A stretch of 64,000 nucleotides of DNA from Chrysogorgia sp. JL179-B06 (taxonomy: Eukaryota; Cnidaria; Anthozoa; Scleralcyonacea; Chrysogorgiidae): positions 2,379,501-2,443,500 of the forward strand of contig JAYKKM010000193.1 in NCBI GenBank assembly GCA_035772405.1, written 5' to 3'. Of this stretch, positions 1 to 12,900 are shown in pieces. The first letter of the stretch is position 1; each line of letters begins with the position of its first letter. The notes beneath the pieces are model-generated. The model made no database searches. It was not told the origin of the DNA and saw nothing but the letters and a program-made list of their open reading frames with translations. Position numbers and translations under genes: made by a program.

Positions 1-826
1 AATTGCGCGGACTTGAACTCCGGTCCAGTCCGCATTGTCGGCTTTGAAATATTACGTGAATTATGAAATAATTTGATAGCCTGCGTGGCGGCGTTAGGGG
101 GAGAAGGAAGGGGAAGAAGGAAAGCGGAAAGGCGAATGGAAGAGGGAAAGGGAACGCCTGCACGAAAGACCCATGTTTTGCATTTCCACCCACATGAAGA
201 ACTGTCAAAAACAACCAATCAGCGACTAGCGGGTTTTCCTCAATGATCACTTCAGGCCGAATCGTGGAATATCCATGTCTAAAACTCCGAGAAAAAGCTT
301 GACTGTCCCGTTGGTAATACCATCAAAAAATTTTTTCCTTCCAGCAGCTCCCTCGTTGCAACTTTTTGTTCCTGTTTTAATTTAACCAGCAGCGAACTGA
401 AGATCGGTTAAAGCTTTCAAAATAAATTCATCTCGCACACTGGTTTTTCTAAAGTCGCCATTTTGAAATGCTTATTTCCTGACAGGAAACCCTGAATACT
501 AATGAGTTGAGTTAGCCAATCAGAATATAGCGTCTCCTGGCGGCCGCTGAAATCCAAAAACACGGGTCTTTCGTGCAGGCGTTCCCTTACGGCGCCACGC
601 AAGCTAATAATTCGATAGAATTTGTGTCATGCCTTATTTTTCTTCGATAGAAATGGGGGTATTTTTATATAATAAACAGAACAAGCTAAACATAGCGATG
701 TCTAAATACGAAAAACGATGACTATACAGTACACTGCAGAAGCCATCCATTGTTTATATAGGATTTATATTGCACACAACAGATTTATTACTACAGATTA
801 TTTGATCATTTAAATCTTCTCATTAC
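1..826. repeat. ACLY intron with palindromic MITE at 148-592
   Basis: Inverted ends GGAACGCCTGCACGAAAGAC (about 150) and GTCTTTCGTGCAGGCGTTCC (about 567-586) enclose about 440 bp. A related copy lies near 34800-35860. Bases 593-826 hold nothing recognised. Confidence 0.75.
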
Positions 827-970
827 CGATTTCACACGATGTCCAATTCCCATGATCAGGTTGCCAGACTTTTTAAAATTATTAACAAATTCCATGGCTG
901 TTATGCCACTGTCGCATCCATCAGAAAACTGGCGAGCTGATGCGTCTAGGGCACCACCAAAACGATCGCC
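827..970 (-). CDS. ACLY: ACLY exon w (last visible)
   Basis: 144 nt, 48 codons: [18 protein letters not shown], then [20 protein letters not shown] and RVKS. Acceptor ATCTTAG, donor TCG|GTAATG. Further C-terminal exons must lie left of base 1. Confidence 0.96.
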
Positions 971-3900
971 CTAAGATAATTAAAAAACAAATTAGTATAC
1001 ATGTAATCATATTATGGCTGGTGCAATTAAGGATTTACACTACCAGTGATATTTGAAAAGTGTACGAACCATAAGTACAATGCAGTAATTTTCCCATATA
1101 TACAATAAAAACGTTCGAGCTATGTGGCTGTTCTTCACGTGAGTCGCGGGCTGACTCGTTTTGATTAAGATCTCACCATGGCAGGAAAATATAATGAAAT
1201 GTGAAGTTAACCATGAATATTAAGAAAATATCATGAATGTTTTTGGAAGTTTTTAAGTTTACCTCCATGACGTTTTATGAAGAGTAAGACTAACCAATGT
1301 CTATAGCTAACGCATTTGGTATGCATCAATGGTAAAAAAATTCTTGTAATACATGTAATAAACAGAAAACAACATGGAAAGTGCTTTGTACGACTTTATA
1401 TTCACTCATGATGCACATGCATGCTAGTTCGTTTAACAACCCAAACAACTTGTAAATATATAATTGCACGTTGCACTTTAGATTTATCACTCTTAGGTCA
1501 ACGGAATACCCCAACAGCTAGAATAATTAAAACAGGTCCAATTATAGGGGTTCCGAGGGCCTACGATTTAAGGTCGTTATCCGAGAAGACCCGAAAGTCT
1601 TACTATTTGATTTATTGATATTATTGCAAAGGAAGCACTTTCTCCTCAATTATTTTTAAGACCCTGAGTGGAGGTCCGACGCAGGACTTGAACCTGTGTC
1701 TCCCAGCTCATAGACATGTGTGGTAACCACTAGACCACAACAGCTGGGCGTTGGTTACATGCTGGTGTGCAGTAATTTATACAACTAATTCAATTAAGGT
1801 TGTCCTTTAAAGTGCCACTACGATGAAAATTCACCCCCGTCTTTTAGATTTTCTTTAGCATAGAATAGTATTTCAGGGTCGAAAGTGATCATCGATGTAA
1901 AAAACACTAAAAAATGGTATTTTGAAGTAAGTATTTTAACTCTGAAATCACTATTATTTAGGCCACCATTACTATTATTTAGGCCACCATTACTAAAAAC
2001 GTGTTCCAAGTGAGCCCGCAATTTCAAAAGGTAATATTGATTGTGACGTCAGATTCTCAATGCTACGCCTGAATTTCGGTCGAGGTTGTTCAGACGAAGA
2101 ATTTGAAAAAACGACCTTGATTTACTTGAAGAATTAGCCATGTGGAGTCTTCGCGTTGAGAATCTGACGTCACTTCGTTACGCTGGTCAGGAACATGAAC
2201 GATTAATGGCGGACAACAACTCCAGATTCGGAGTAAGAAAAATAATACTTGCCATCGTCGAATCGCAAAACGGTTTCGACCGAGTAATATTTAGAAGCTC
2301 TGCTTTATAATAATAATAATAATAAAAGACGTATTAGGAGCATTATACAATAGTCTCAATGCTCTTACAACAATATATTCTTAAAGTTACTTATAAAACT
2401 AATTACAGTTTCATTACAAGATAAAGCCTATACTACATATATTACCAATATGAACAAAAAACTATTAATTTTAAAAAAGAAAAGTCTTAAGTGCTGACTT
2501 AAAACTACTTAACATTTCAAAGCTTCTAATTTCCTGTGGTAATAAATTCCACAGTTTTGGTGCTGCAACCGAGAATGCTCTGTCTCCATGAGTCACCGTT
2601 TTGGATTTTGGCTCAAGTAGCAGATTTCGGTCAGATGATCTCAAAGCACGAGTAGGTTTATATTTAGTCAGCTAATCAGCAATATAAACAGGCGCCTGGC
2701 CATGCAAAGCCTTGAAAGTAATTATTAGTATCTTAAATACAATCCTTGATCTCACCGGCAACCAGTGAAGATTACGAAGCACAGGGGAGATATGCTCCGA
2801 TTTTTTAACCCCTGTAACAAGTCTAGCAGCTGTATTTTGAATTCGCTGCAACTTGCTCAATTGAGTTTCTGGTAAGCCATATAGGATGCTACAGTATTAC
2901 AGCTGTCAAGTTTTGATGTTATGAATGCATGCACCAACTTCTCACAGTCCTTTTTACTCAAATATTTCCTGATCTTGCCAATATTTCTGATAGCCAAAGT
3001 GGCCGATTTACAAATGTTATTTACATGAGCATTTCATTTTAAATGTCTATCAACAGCAACACCGAGATCACGTGCAACCGGAGCCGGTTGGATTATCACA
3101 TCATTAACACATATTTCTGGCATTGGTTCACAATGCATAAAACGTGATGATAAATGGACATTGACAATCTCGGTTTTACTTGGATTGCATATAAGACCAT
3201 TCATAGTACACCAGTTGGTGGTGTCCTTAATACATAACTCAAGTTAAAAAATAAAAATAGTTAATAGTTAATAGTTTATAAATAAGTAAAAATATCGATA
3301 GGTAAAAATTTGATCGTAGTGGCACTTTAAGGTCAAAACCGCAAAACTCTAAGCGCGAAAAGCATGATAGGAGCTTGCGTGTGCAGGGTCGCTGTATGTT
3401 CGTTGCATTTTGTATCACATGCACAACTCGCAATAATTCAAACTGACCTGCACACGCAAGTGCCCATCATGCTTTTCGCGCTTAGAGTTTGACATTCTTA
3501 ATTAAATTAGCTGCATATGTTAAACCATATAGATAATGTTTGAATGGGTCAAAATACTCGAGAAACCAAGATGACACATTTTTATACCATATGACATATT
3601 TTATTATATAGAGTTAGATACCGAGGACCGAGGTTAAATTTTAGGTAGTTCAAATTTTAAAAGGTTTTCTGCCAAAGTTTTCTCTAGGGGAAGTTTTGTA
3701 GGTAGAGATTTAAGAGCAGCGAGCAGGACAAGGCTGAGCAATTGAATTCAATAAATAATTAAAAATTCATGGGATTTATATGGATACACATGTCTATGAG
3801 CTGGGAGACCCGGGTTCAAACCGTGGGTCGGACCACCACTCAGTGGTGGAGAAGGTGCTGCCTTTCAGGAGAGGAGAAGGTGCTGTCTTTGCAACAACAC

Positions 3901-6900
3901 CAGCAAATGGTGAGACTTTCGGGTCTTCTCGGAAAACGACCTTAAATCGTAGGCCCTCGTAATCCCTATGAGTTTTCCGTTCACCTAAGAGTGATAAACT
4001 GAATAGTCGAGCGCTTAAAACATGAGTCTCTGGCTTGGATAAATCGACTCAAAATAAATCATACTCCGTTAATTTTAATTATCTATTGAATTCAATTCAT
4101 CAACCCCGCGTTTCCTTGGAGACTGTTCAAATCCCGCCAAGCTTTAGAGATGTATAGGATATACATTCGTATAAAGAACAAAGAAAACCGACTAAAATTT
4201 GAACTAATTCTACTTACGATCGTCAGTAATCCAGATGCAAGAGAGGACATCAGATCTTTACCTGCTCTTGCTGTAACAATTGTATTATGTGCTCCTGAGA
4301 CAGCTGAAGTTAGAAAAATCAAATTAAAAATTAGAAAAATTACGACTATGACGAGTTCTCAAATAAGGGATACCTACAGTGACTACCCTGTCGCTCAGCA
4401 ATGTGAACGCAAGATTATTTTCAACTTTAACACTCTAGGGACACTCCACCCCAAAAACAAGTGTTCCTTAAAGAGTGAGTGTCAGGGTAGTGCTTTGCGC
4501 GCTTGTTTTCTTCTTGGCGGCCATTTTATGGGACGCCTGTTTCAGTTCACAAACGAACCGTCGATATTTGATCAATCCTTCTTATAAATTATCCATTTTC
4601 AAGTTTTCTAAGAAGTAAATATACCTGAGTGATCAATTATTGTGAGATTTTTCGTAAAATTGATCATTTACTATAGTAATCGTTTCGATACATAGAAGCT
4701 GCTACGAGCGCTTCGCCTCCGAAGCGTAGAAGGCCAGGTTATGCTGCTGAAACAGCGCGAATAAGTTTGCGAATGGCAGTGTTTGATGAGTGACTAGTAA
4801 AGAAATATATTTTGTTTCTTCTGATGTTTTGTTCATTTGAATTTGCAAAGATTCAGGAACTAAAGCCATCCAGGCCAGCTTGTTCGTCAGAAACGGCTTT
4901 GCACGCGGCCCGCAGTGGTTCACAAACAAGCGAACCGCAACTGTTCAAATTGTCTTGAACATTAACTTCATAACGCCCCGAAATCAGGATCGGACTCCAA
5001 TTTCAACATTTCCAAATAAATCTAGAGTTCACATGCAAATTATAGTTCTAACGATGCGATGCACTGCAATCAATTCGTATGAAAACAAAAACACAAGCGC
5101 GCAAAGCACTACCCCTGAAACTCACTCTTTAAGGAGGCTCCATTACCTTTTCTATCCAGGGACATAGGTTTTTTATGTTTGAACAGGTTTACAGATTATA
5201 AACCCAACAAAAATATAGCACATAGGAAACCTTGTAAAAATTAGTACAAATTTGATAAGATATGGTGTTGCCATGGTAACCATGATGAAACCACTGCGGG
5301 GAAAATGCCGTCCATAATGACAGTTTTTTCTCTTTATTTAAAAAATTAGTTCGGTGACCCTCAATTTTAAAACGAATCATAATCTTTTGTTCCAGCGAAT
5401 GGCAAGTATAAAAAAATTCTATAGATACAACTAATTTATACAAATAATTGTTTTTATAAACAATTTAAATCTACAGAATTTAAAAAAAATTTGTTCTCGA
5501 GTAGAATATGAACATATCTTTGTGTGTGCAAAATTTCAGGATAGGTCACAGAACTCGTTTTTGAACTGTTGGACATCATTATGCCATTTACGCGCGCGAT
5601 CAGTACTTTTTCTCTCTCGCAAGATCAATGAAAAAGCATGCGCGTACATGTTATCGCGGGCACATTTTTAAGAAACTGGCTTTTGAAATAATTTTTCGCA
5701 AGTTTCTTGTTCCAATTGTGATAGTTCAGCTGCTTTTTTGTCATGAAACTCCGCTATATTTGTCATCACAAAACTAAAGTAATTGCAATGCGTGTAAGGA
5801 TGTTTTAGCGATTTTTTAATTGTTTTCTCACTCTGTATCTCGACCGACATTATATTGTTTATTTTCACAATCACAAAATTTATCTGTGATCGGAATAAAA
5901 TGTTGTGGAAACAACTGTGAAGCATTTTGCAATGTTGTCGGATTTTGATTGACGTATTTTTACGTTTGATTGATAACTGGTACTGGTAGAATCGTAGAGG
6001 TCATTTTGCCATGGACAAAAATTCAAAAACTTGAATGTGATTATAAAAATCCCAACTATGTTTGTATTTTAATAGAGTAAGCTGCAGTTTTCTAGGTAAA
6101 ATACTACGTCCTGCGGAAAACACACAGATCTATAGAAAACAAATCAAGAAAAAACTAAGCTAAAACTTAAAATATTACCATGTTGCAAGGAATTATTTAT
6201 TAGTTCCCAGTCCCCCTATACAAAAAGTGTATGGAGCCACCTTAAATGAAAGTTCTTTGTCGCCTTACATGAGAATGCGTATTAGTTTTCTTCTAATCGT
6301 TTTAGTTTTAGAGAAATTTGTTTTTGTTTATCGTTTTTTGGTAAATTGAAGGCCGCCATTTTTGTTCTGATTGCGGGCGAATCATGGGGTCGCTCCCACT
6401 AATTTTTACGTCATTACTCAATGACGTAAAAAAAACACTGTACAAAGAAACCCTATATAAACAATTTCCAGATGCGTCAGATCTAAAAACAGACGCTATA
6501 CTTGTAACTTGATATGAAATCTGTAATGACGAATGTAAATATGGTGTTAATAAATCTGTGTTCTATGAGAAATAATATATAAACAATCCATTCAATAAAT
6601 TGTACTGTGTATCTTGGTTTTCCGCTTATGCCGGTATACAGACACTACCAAATAAATAGTTCTCAAAGCACTGCTTCGACACACTTCGCTGGTTCTATAC
6701 CCGCACAGTTTACAGTTTATGATAATTTTGAACGAACATCAATAAGAAAGTAAGTATGATCACCAAAGACAGATAAAATATAGATAAAAATATGTAATAC
6801 GCTTACCTTTATTAGAGCGATAGATGGCTTGCTTCTTTGCTCTTCCTTCGCATGTTGTGGTATAAATAGGCGCACATGGATGGCGCTTATAACGCACGAT

Positions 6901-9900
6901 CTAACGCGAGCACTTCTCGAATACCTAGCGATCTTGTCGACATCTCACGATAGCTGAGTAGTATAGAAAGTGGGGCTACCGGCGCATTTTTCCATTTTTT
7001 CATGTCTCAACTTTTTTCTCTGGATAACGAAGCACTTTTTTCGTTTTTGGATTCCACATATAACTTTCGAGCAAATATGTGGAATCCAAAAACAGAAAAA
7101 GTGCTTGGTTCTCCAGAGAAGTTGAGACATTCAAATGGAAAAAGTTCGCCGTTAGCCCCACTTTCGAGACTACTAATAGACGATGTGTCGCATGGTTTGG
7201 AGTCTATGAGACATGTGTCAGCTAGTAGGCTACAGAGTGAGGTGTCTAGACGTGGGGCTGCTGTGGGTGAGGATGTCGCTCGTAATAAGACTATGTCAAG
7301 TGATATTACACGTGATTCTGATATGAACTTTATTTCAGGTCATGAGTCGAGTGGGGCTCGTGGTTCGAAAAGGTCTAAGGACTTAGCTATATTAAATAAT
7401 AAAACGACTCGTGTGAAAATGTCTGAGAGTAAACGTAACTCTATTATGGATGGTAATGTTGCTCGTAGTGGTACACTATCGAGCGGTGGTGCACGTGGTT
7501 TTGCTATAGGTTCTGGTGAATTAGTTTATGCCTAATATTAAGATGAGTTTTCTAGAGAGGATGTCTGGCTATCTAGCTGACGCTAAAGCATTGGGGTATA
7601 AGTGGATGGACCTTATTAGAAAGGTATCTAGAGAGGACGTTATTAATAGAGTCACCAGATTTAGGGAGGTCAGAAAGATTCGAAAGGCTAGACGTGATCT
7701 TAGGCGATATGTTAAGAGGTCACGATTAAGTCAGGAGGTCTCAGACAAAGAGTATGAGAGAATCACTAACCTTATTGCTAAGACACTTCCTACTGTAGTG
7801 CAAAGGAGAGTTGCTCTAAAAGGGTACACCAAGTCGTATAGTGTTGAGGTGGTCGACGATAAGGAACCACTAAAACAACTAGTCAAGACTAGAGGAGTAG
7901 TGAGCTCAACTTTACAGAAAGAGTTAGAAAGACTGAAAGGTTTAAAGTTTTCTGAGACATTGAAAGTGACTCTAGAGAAACAAATTGGTGACGGAGAGTC
8001 TGTGTTTAAGACAGCCTTCTTCAATAGTGTGGTCAAAACAGTGATTAATAGTGTTGATATTAGTGAGACTACGAAGCAAGCTAGTGAGGAGATAGTGAAT
8101 CGTATAGCTGTGTGGTTGTCAGAAGGGTCTGGGTGGGTTGTAGATAGTATTAATGATCACTATATTAATGTGGTAGTGTATAAGCCTCTTAAAGGATCGA
8201 GTTATATTAAGCTACCGGAAGAGTTGAGGAACGCGTCGAAAGGTTTGATTAATATAAAGAATGAAGATGACAAGTGTTTCATGTGGTGTCACGTGTTGCA
8301 TAAGTGTCCTGTGGGAAAGGATCCGCAGAGAGTGTCGAAGCATAAGAAGAACGTAGGTTCTGTCAATTATGAAGGAGTGAGTTTTCCAGTGGATACGAAA
8401 CAGTACAAAAAGATAGAGACGCAGAATAATATTAGCATTAGCGTGTTTGGGTATGAGAACAAGCAGACATTTCCTATCTACGTTTCTGAGGAGTGTGAGG
8501 ATTATATGGACCTGCTGCTAATAACGAATGGTGTTAAACGACACTACGTGTATATCAAAGACTTTGATAGGTTTATGTGTAGTCAGTCTAAACACAAGTG
8601 CCGCAAGAGTTTCTGTAGGTACTGTCTTCAATGCTTTACTACCAGTGAGATTCTTGAGAAGCATAAGGAGGTTTGTATGGTGATAAATGGTAAGCAAGCG
8701 ATCAAGATGCCAGCTGAAGAAGACAGTACTCTTGAGTACGTAAATTATCACAAACAATTAGAGGTACCATTCGTGATATACGCAGACTTCGAGGCTATCA
8801 CAGAGAAGGTCGACAACGTGACACCACTTACAGGATCGTACACTAGTGAGTACCAAAGACACACGGACTGTGGGTATGGGTACAAAGTAGTATGCTGTTA
8901 CGATGATAAATATAGTAAACCAGTAGAGATGTTTTCGAGGTAAGAACGCAGTTAGGAAGTTCATGGAAAAATGCTAGAGGAGGTTAAATACTGCAAGAAA
9001 GTCAGAAAGGAGCATTTTAATAAGGACATGGTGATGACCATAGCTGACAAGGTTAACTTCAAGGAAGCGACTAAATGTCATATTTGTGATAGAGAATACA
9101 AAAGGGGACAAGTGAGAGTTAGAGATCATTGTCATGTCACTGGTAAGTATAGAGGTTCGGCACATCAGTTATGTAATAGGAACTATAGACTGACTGATAA
9201 GATACCTGTCATATTCCATAATCTAAGAGGGTACGATAGTCACTTCATAATGCAAGAGATAGGCAAGCTAGGTCAGAAAATCAACGTCATACCAAATAAT
9301 ATGGAGAAATATATGGCATTCATGTTAGGTAAACATCTAGTGTTTCTAGATAGTTTCCAATTCATGAGCTCTAGTCTAGCCAACCTGGTGAACAACCTAC
9401 CACAGGAATGTCTCAAGTATACGTCTGAACTATTTCAAGGCGAGGAGCTGAAGTTGGTGTCGCGAAAAGGTGTGTACCCATATGACTATATGGATAGTTT
9501 CGATAAGTTTAACGAACTTGAGTTACCATCAAAGGAGAGTTTCTACAGCATCCTAAACGACGAGCATGTGTCAGACACAGACTACGAGCACGCTCAAGAA
9601 GTGTGGAAGGCAATGGGTGTGGAGAATATGGGTGAGTACCACGACCTATACCTAAAGTCTGACGTGTTACTACTGGCTGACGTGTTCGAGAACTTTAGAA
9701 GAACGTGTAAACAGTACTACCAGTTAGATCCTTGTCATTACTTCACATCACCTGGACTATCGTGGGACGCTGCTCTAAAGATGACAGGAGTGGAACTAAA
9801 GCTAATGACTAACATTGATATGTTTCAGTTCATCGAGAAAGGAATGCGGGGTGGTGTCTCCTGCATAACACATAGGCATGGAGAAGCTAATAACAAATAC

Positions 9901-12900
9901 ATGAAGGGGTATGATAGTAGTAAACCATCGAAACACATCGTATACCTAGATGCGAATAACCTTTACGGTTGGGCTATGTGTCAGTATCTACCAACTGGTG
10001 GATTTGAGTGGGTCGAAGGTTTTGACGTCAACAATCTAGACAAATATAACAACGAATCAGACAAGGGGTTGATACTTGAGGTTGATTTAGAGTATCCAAA
10101 GGAGTTGCACGATCTTCACAACGACTATCCTTTAGCCCCTGAGAGGATGAAAGTAAGTAGTGATATGTTGTCAAACTATTGTAAGACAATCCAAAACAAG
10201 TTCAAGATATCTGTAGGAGAGGTTGCAAAACTTGTACCTAACCTAAACGGTAAGAGTAAGTATGTCGTTCATTATAGAAACCTACAGTTATACAAAAGTT
10301 TGGGAATGAAGGTTAAGAAGATACATAGAGTACTTCAGTTCGATCAGTCACCATGGCTCAAGCAATATATTGACTTTAATACAGACAAGAGGACCCAAGC
10401 GAAGAACGACTTTGAGAAGGATTTCTTCAAGCTCATGAATAATAGTGTATTCGGAAAGACTATGGAGAATCTACGAAAGCGTGTGAACGTGGAGTTAGTA
10501 ACAGACAAGGAAAAACTGAGGAAACTAACGTCAAAACCAACCTTTGTGAGCAGTAAGATATTTGACAATAACTTGGTAGCAGTTCACAAGATCAAAGAGA
10601 CACTAACTCTAAATAGACCAGCATACGTAGGTATGTGTATTCTAGACTTATCAAAGACATTGATGTACGATTTCCACTACAATAACATCAAAAAGGAGTA
10701 TGGCAACAAAGCCAAACTACTATTCACAGACACAGATAGTCTAATGTACGAGATCAAGACGGAGGATGTGTACAAAGATATGCACGCTAACAAAGAAGTG
10801 TTTGACTTTAGTGGATATGATAAGTCATCTCCTTACTTCGACCCAACTAACAAGAAGGTTATTGGTAAAATGAAGGATGAGACATTAGGAGTCCCAATCG
10901 TTGAGTTCGTTGGTTTAAGGTCGAAAATGTATAGCTACATAAAAGAGGATGGAAAAGGTGGGAAGACTGCTAAAGGTATCAAGAAGAGTACCATTAGAAA
11001 TAATATAAGACACGACAACTATAAAAGTGTCCTGACAAATGGTGAGCAAATGTCTCACATAATTAAAACTATTCGCAGCAAGAGCCACCAACTAGGAAGC
11101 TACGAAATAAATAAGATATCCTTAAGTTGCTTTGACGACAAGCGACATATACTACCAGACGGTGTATCTAGCTATGCGTATGGACATTACAAAATAGTCC
11201 AGAACTAGCTGTTTAAATTTCTAAAATGTTTTTTAGTCTTGAGGTGTTTATATTTAGAGGTCACGTGGTATGACCGATCGCACGTCTCACACATCCACCT
11301 ATGAGTTCTCATCCACTCTTTGGTTTGAGCTCTGGATGCTATCAAAGCTTCTTCTTTGGTTTGGTAAATTTTTGGTCTTGCCATTGTATATTACCATATA
11401 TTTTATTTATCCACTCGTTGTAGTATGGATCTTCTCTCCCATACCAACCTAGATTCTTGTATACTACACTATACAGGTTATACTCGAATCGTACCTTAAC
11501 CTTACCAGGTTTGAGGTCGTTAAGACTACCTCTCAACTCTATACCTCTTCTAGAGCATATTCTTATGGCATAGAAAATATATTTCGATACGTTCTTGACA
11601 ATCAGTTTGTTTCTTTTAAGAGACCATACTATCTCTATAAAATCACTGACAACTGTCGGTATGTCACTCTCGTTAACTAGTCCAGCCAACATTCTATTTA
11701 ACCACTTACTGTAACTATGAGCCGATTTCTTGTACATCCAAATGTTAAATACAAAGTTTCTCACGTGTCCGTAGGTAGTCTCTCCACACTTGTTACAACT
11801 AAATACACCATCTTCGATTTGGGTTCTGTGGTTACTACACTTGTAACAGTATGTGGTGTCGTACCACTTTTTTGGTGTTGAGTCCCTACTTCCATTCTTG
11901 ATCTCGTCCAATGTGTACCCTAATGTAGTACCACTCCACTTTTTTGATGCAATCTCATCCAATGTATACCCAGCATAGAACATTCTCATTGTACGTTCGT
12001 CAACCATTTAAGTTAGTATACTATATATATCTTTAGACTATAGTGTAGTAACTTTGTGATTGTCGGTTAGTATCTCCCACTCACACTTTATTGTTGTGAC
12101 CTGTTTTAGAGCGTCTGATAGTAGTTGTTCCAACTCTTCTATCTGACGAGTTTGGTAAGAGAGTGTCTCTATCAAGTTACGCTTTTTATCAAATTCCATA
12201 GCCATCTCCTTCAAAGTTTTAGTGCTCATTTCTATAACACTCTATATATTAAGTAACCTAAAGGTAGTCCAACAACTCCAACGAATACCATTTGATATTC
12301 TTTCATCTCATCTGAGGGTTTATAATAGTCTGACAACTCAGGCTCTTTACTAAATGTCTTCCCATCATACTGTATCGTCAGTACTTGTCTTAGTTGGTCC
12401 AGAGCGTGGTTCGTGTCGTTTATGTCTGCGTTAGCATCTGACAATTGTTGTCTTAATTCCTGGACTTTGTCTCTCTGACGAATCTCGTTCTCGTAGAACT
12501 TTTCTTTCGCTCTTGCAAGACTTTCCAATGCTTTGTTGTGTCTCTTTATCTCTGTCTCGTAGCCTGTATGGTTTAGCTTGCTGAATATAAATCCAGCTCC
12601 TGCGAATGCTATAGCGTTGAACAAACCACCCGCTATCACACTAGCCATCCCCTGTATATATTACGCTGTGTTATTTTGAGAACGGGTCAATAGGTAAGTA
12701 TTTCTTGCTCTGCGCCCACTTAACGAGTAGCGTTGAAACGCCAACAGCAGTCGCTAACTTGAGGGTGCCCTTCACTGATTCAGGAGTGCCTAACGGTTCT
12801 TTTAGTACTTTCTTTGATGCCATGGACACAGCTACGGCTCCAGCAGTCACGAGGGCTGCGTCGTATAGCTCGTTCATCAGTTCTTTTCTGTCTATTGATG

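Noticed and set aside
4150..4587. 145-aa plus-strand frame
   Set aside because: Antisense to ACLY exon v and then running into a MITE.
6945..7130. Minus-strand 61-aa frame at the left end
   Set aside because: It is the mirror image of the first ORF within the palindrome and crosses the element boundary.
7731..8036. Open frame antisense to the polymerase (also 8518-8757, 8758-8964, 10344-10568)
   Set aside because: No domain; they mirror conserved PolB codons on the plus strand.
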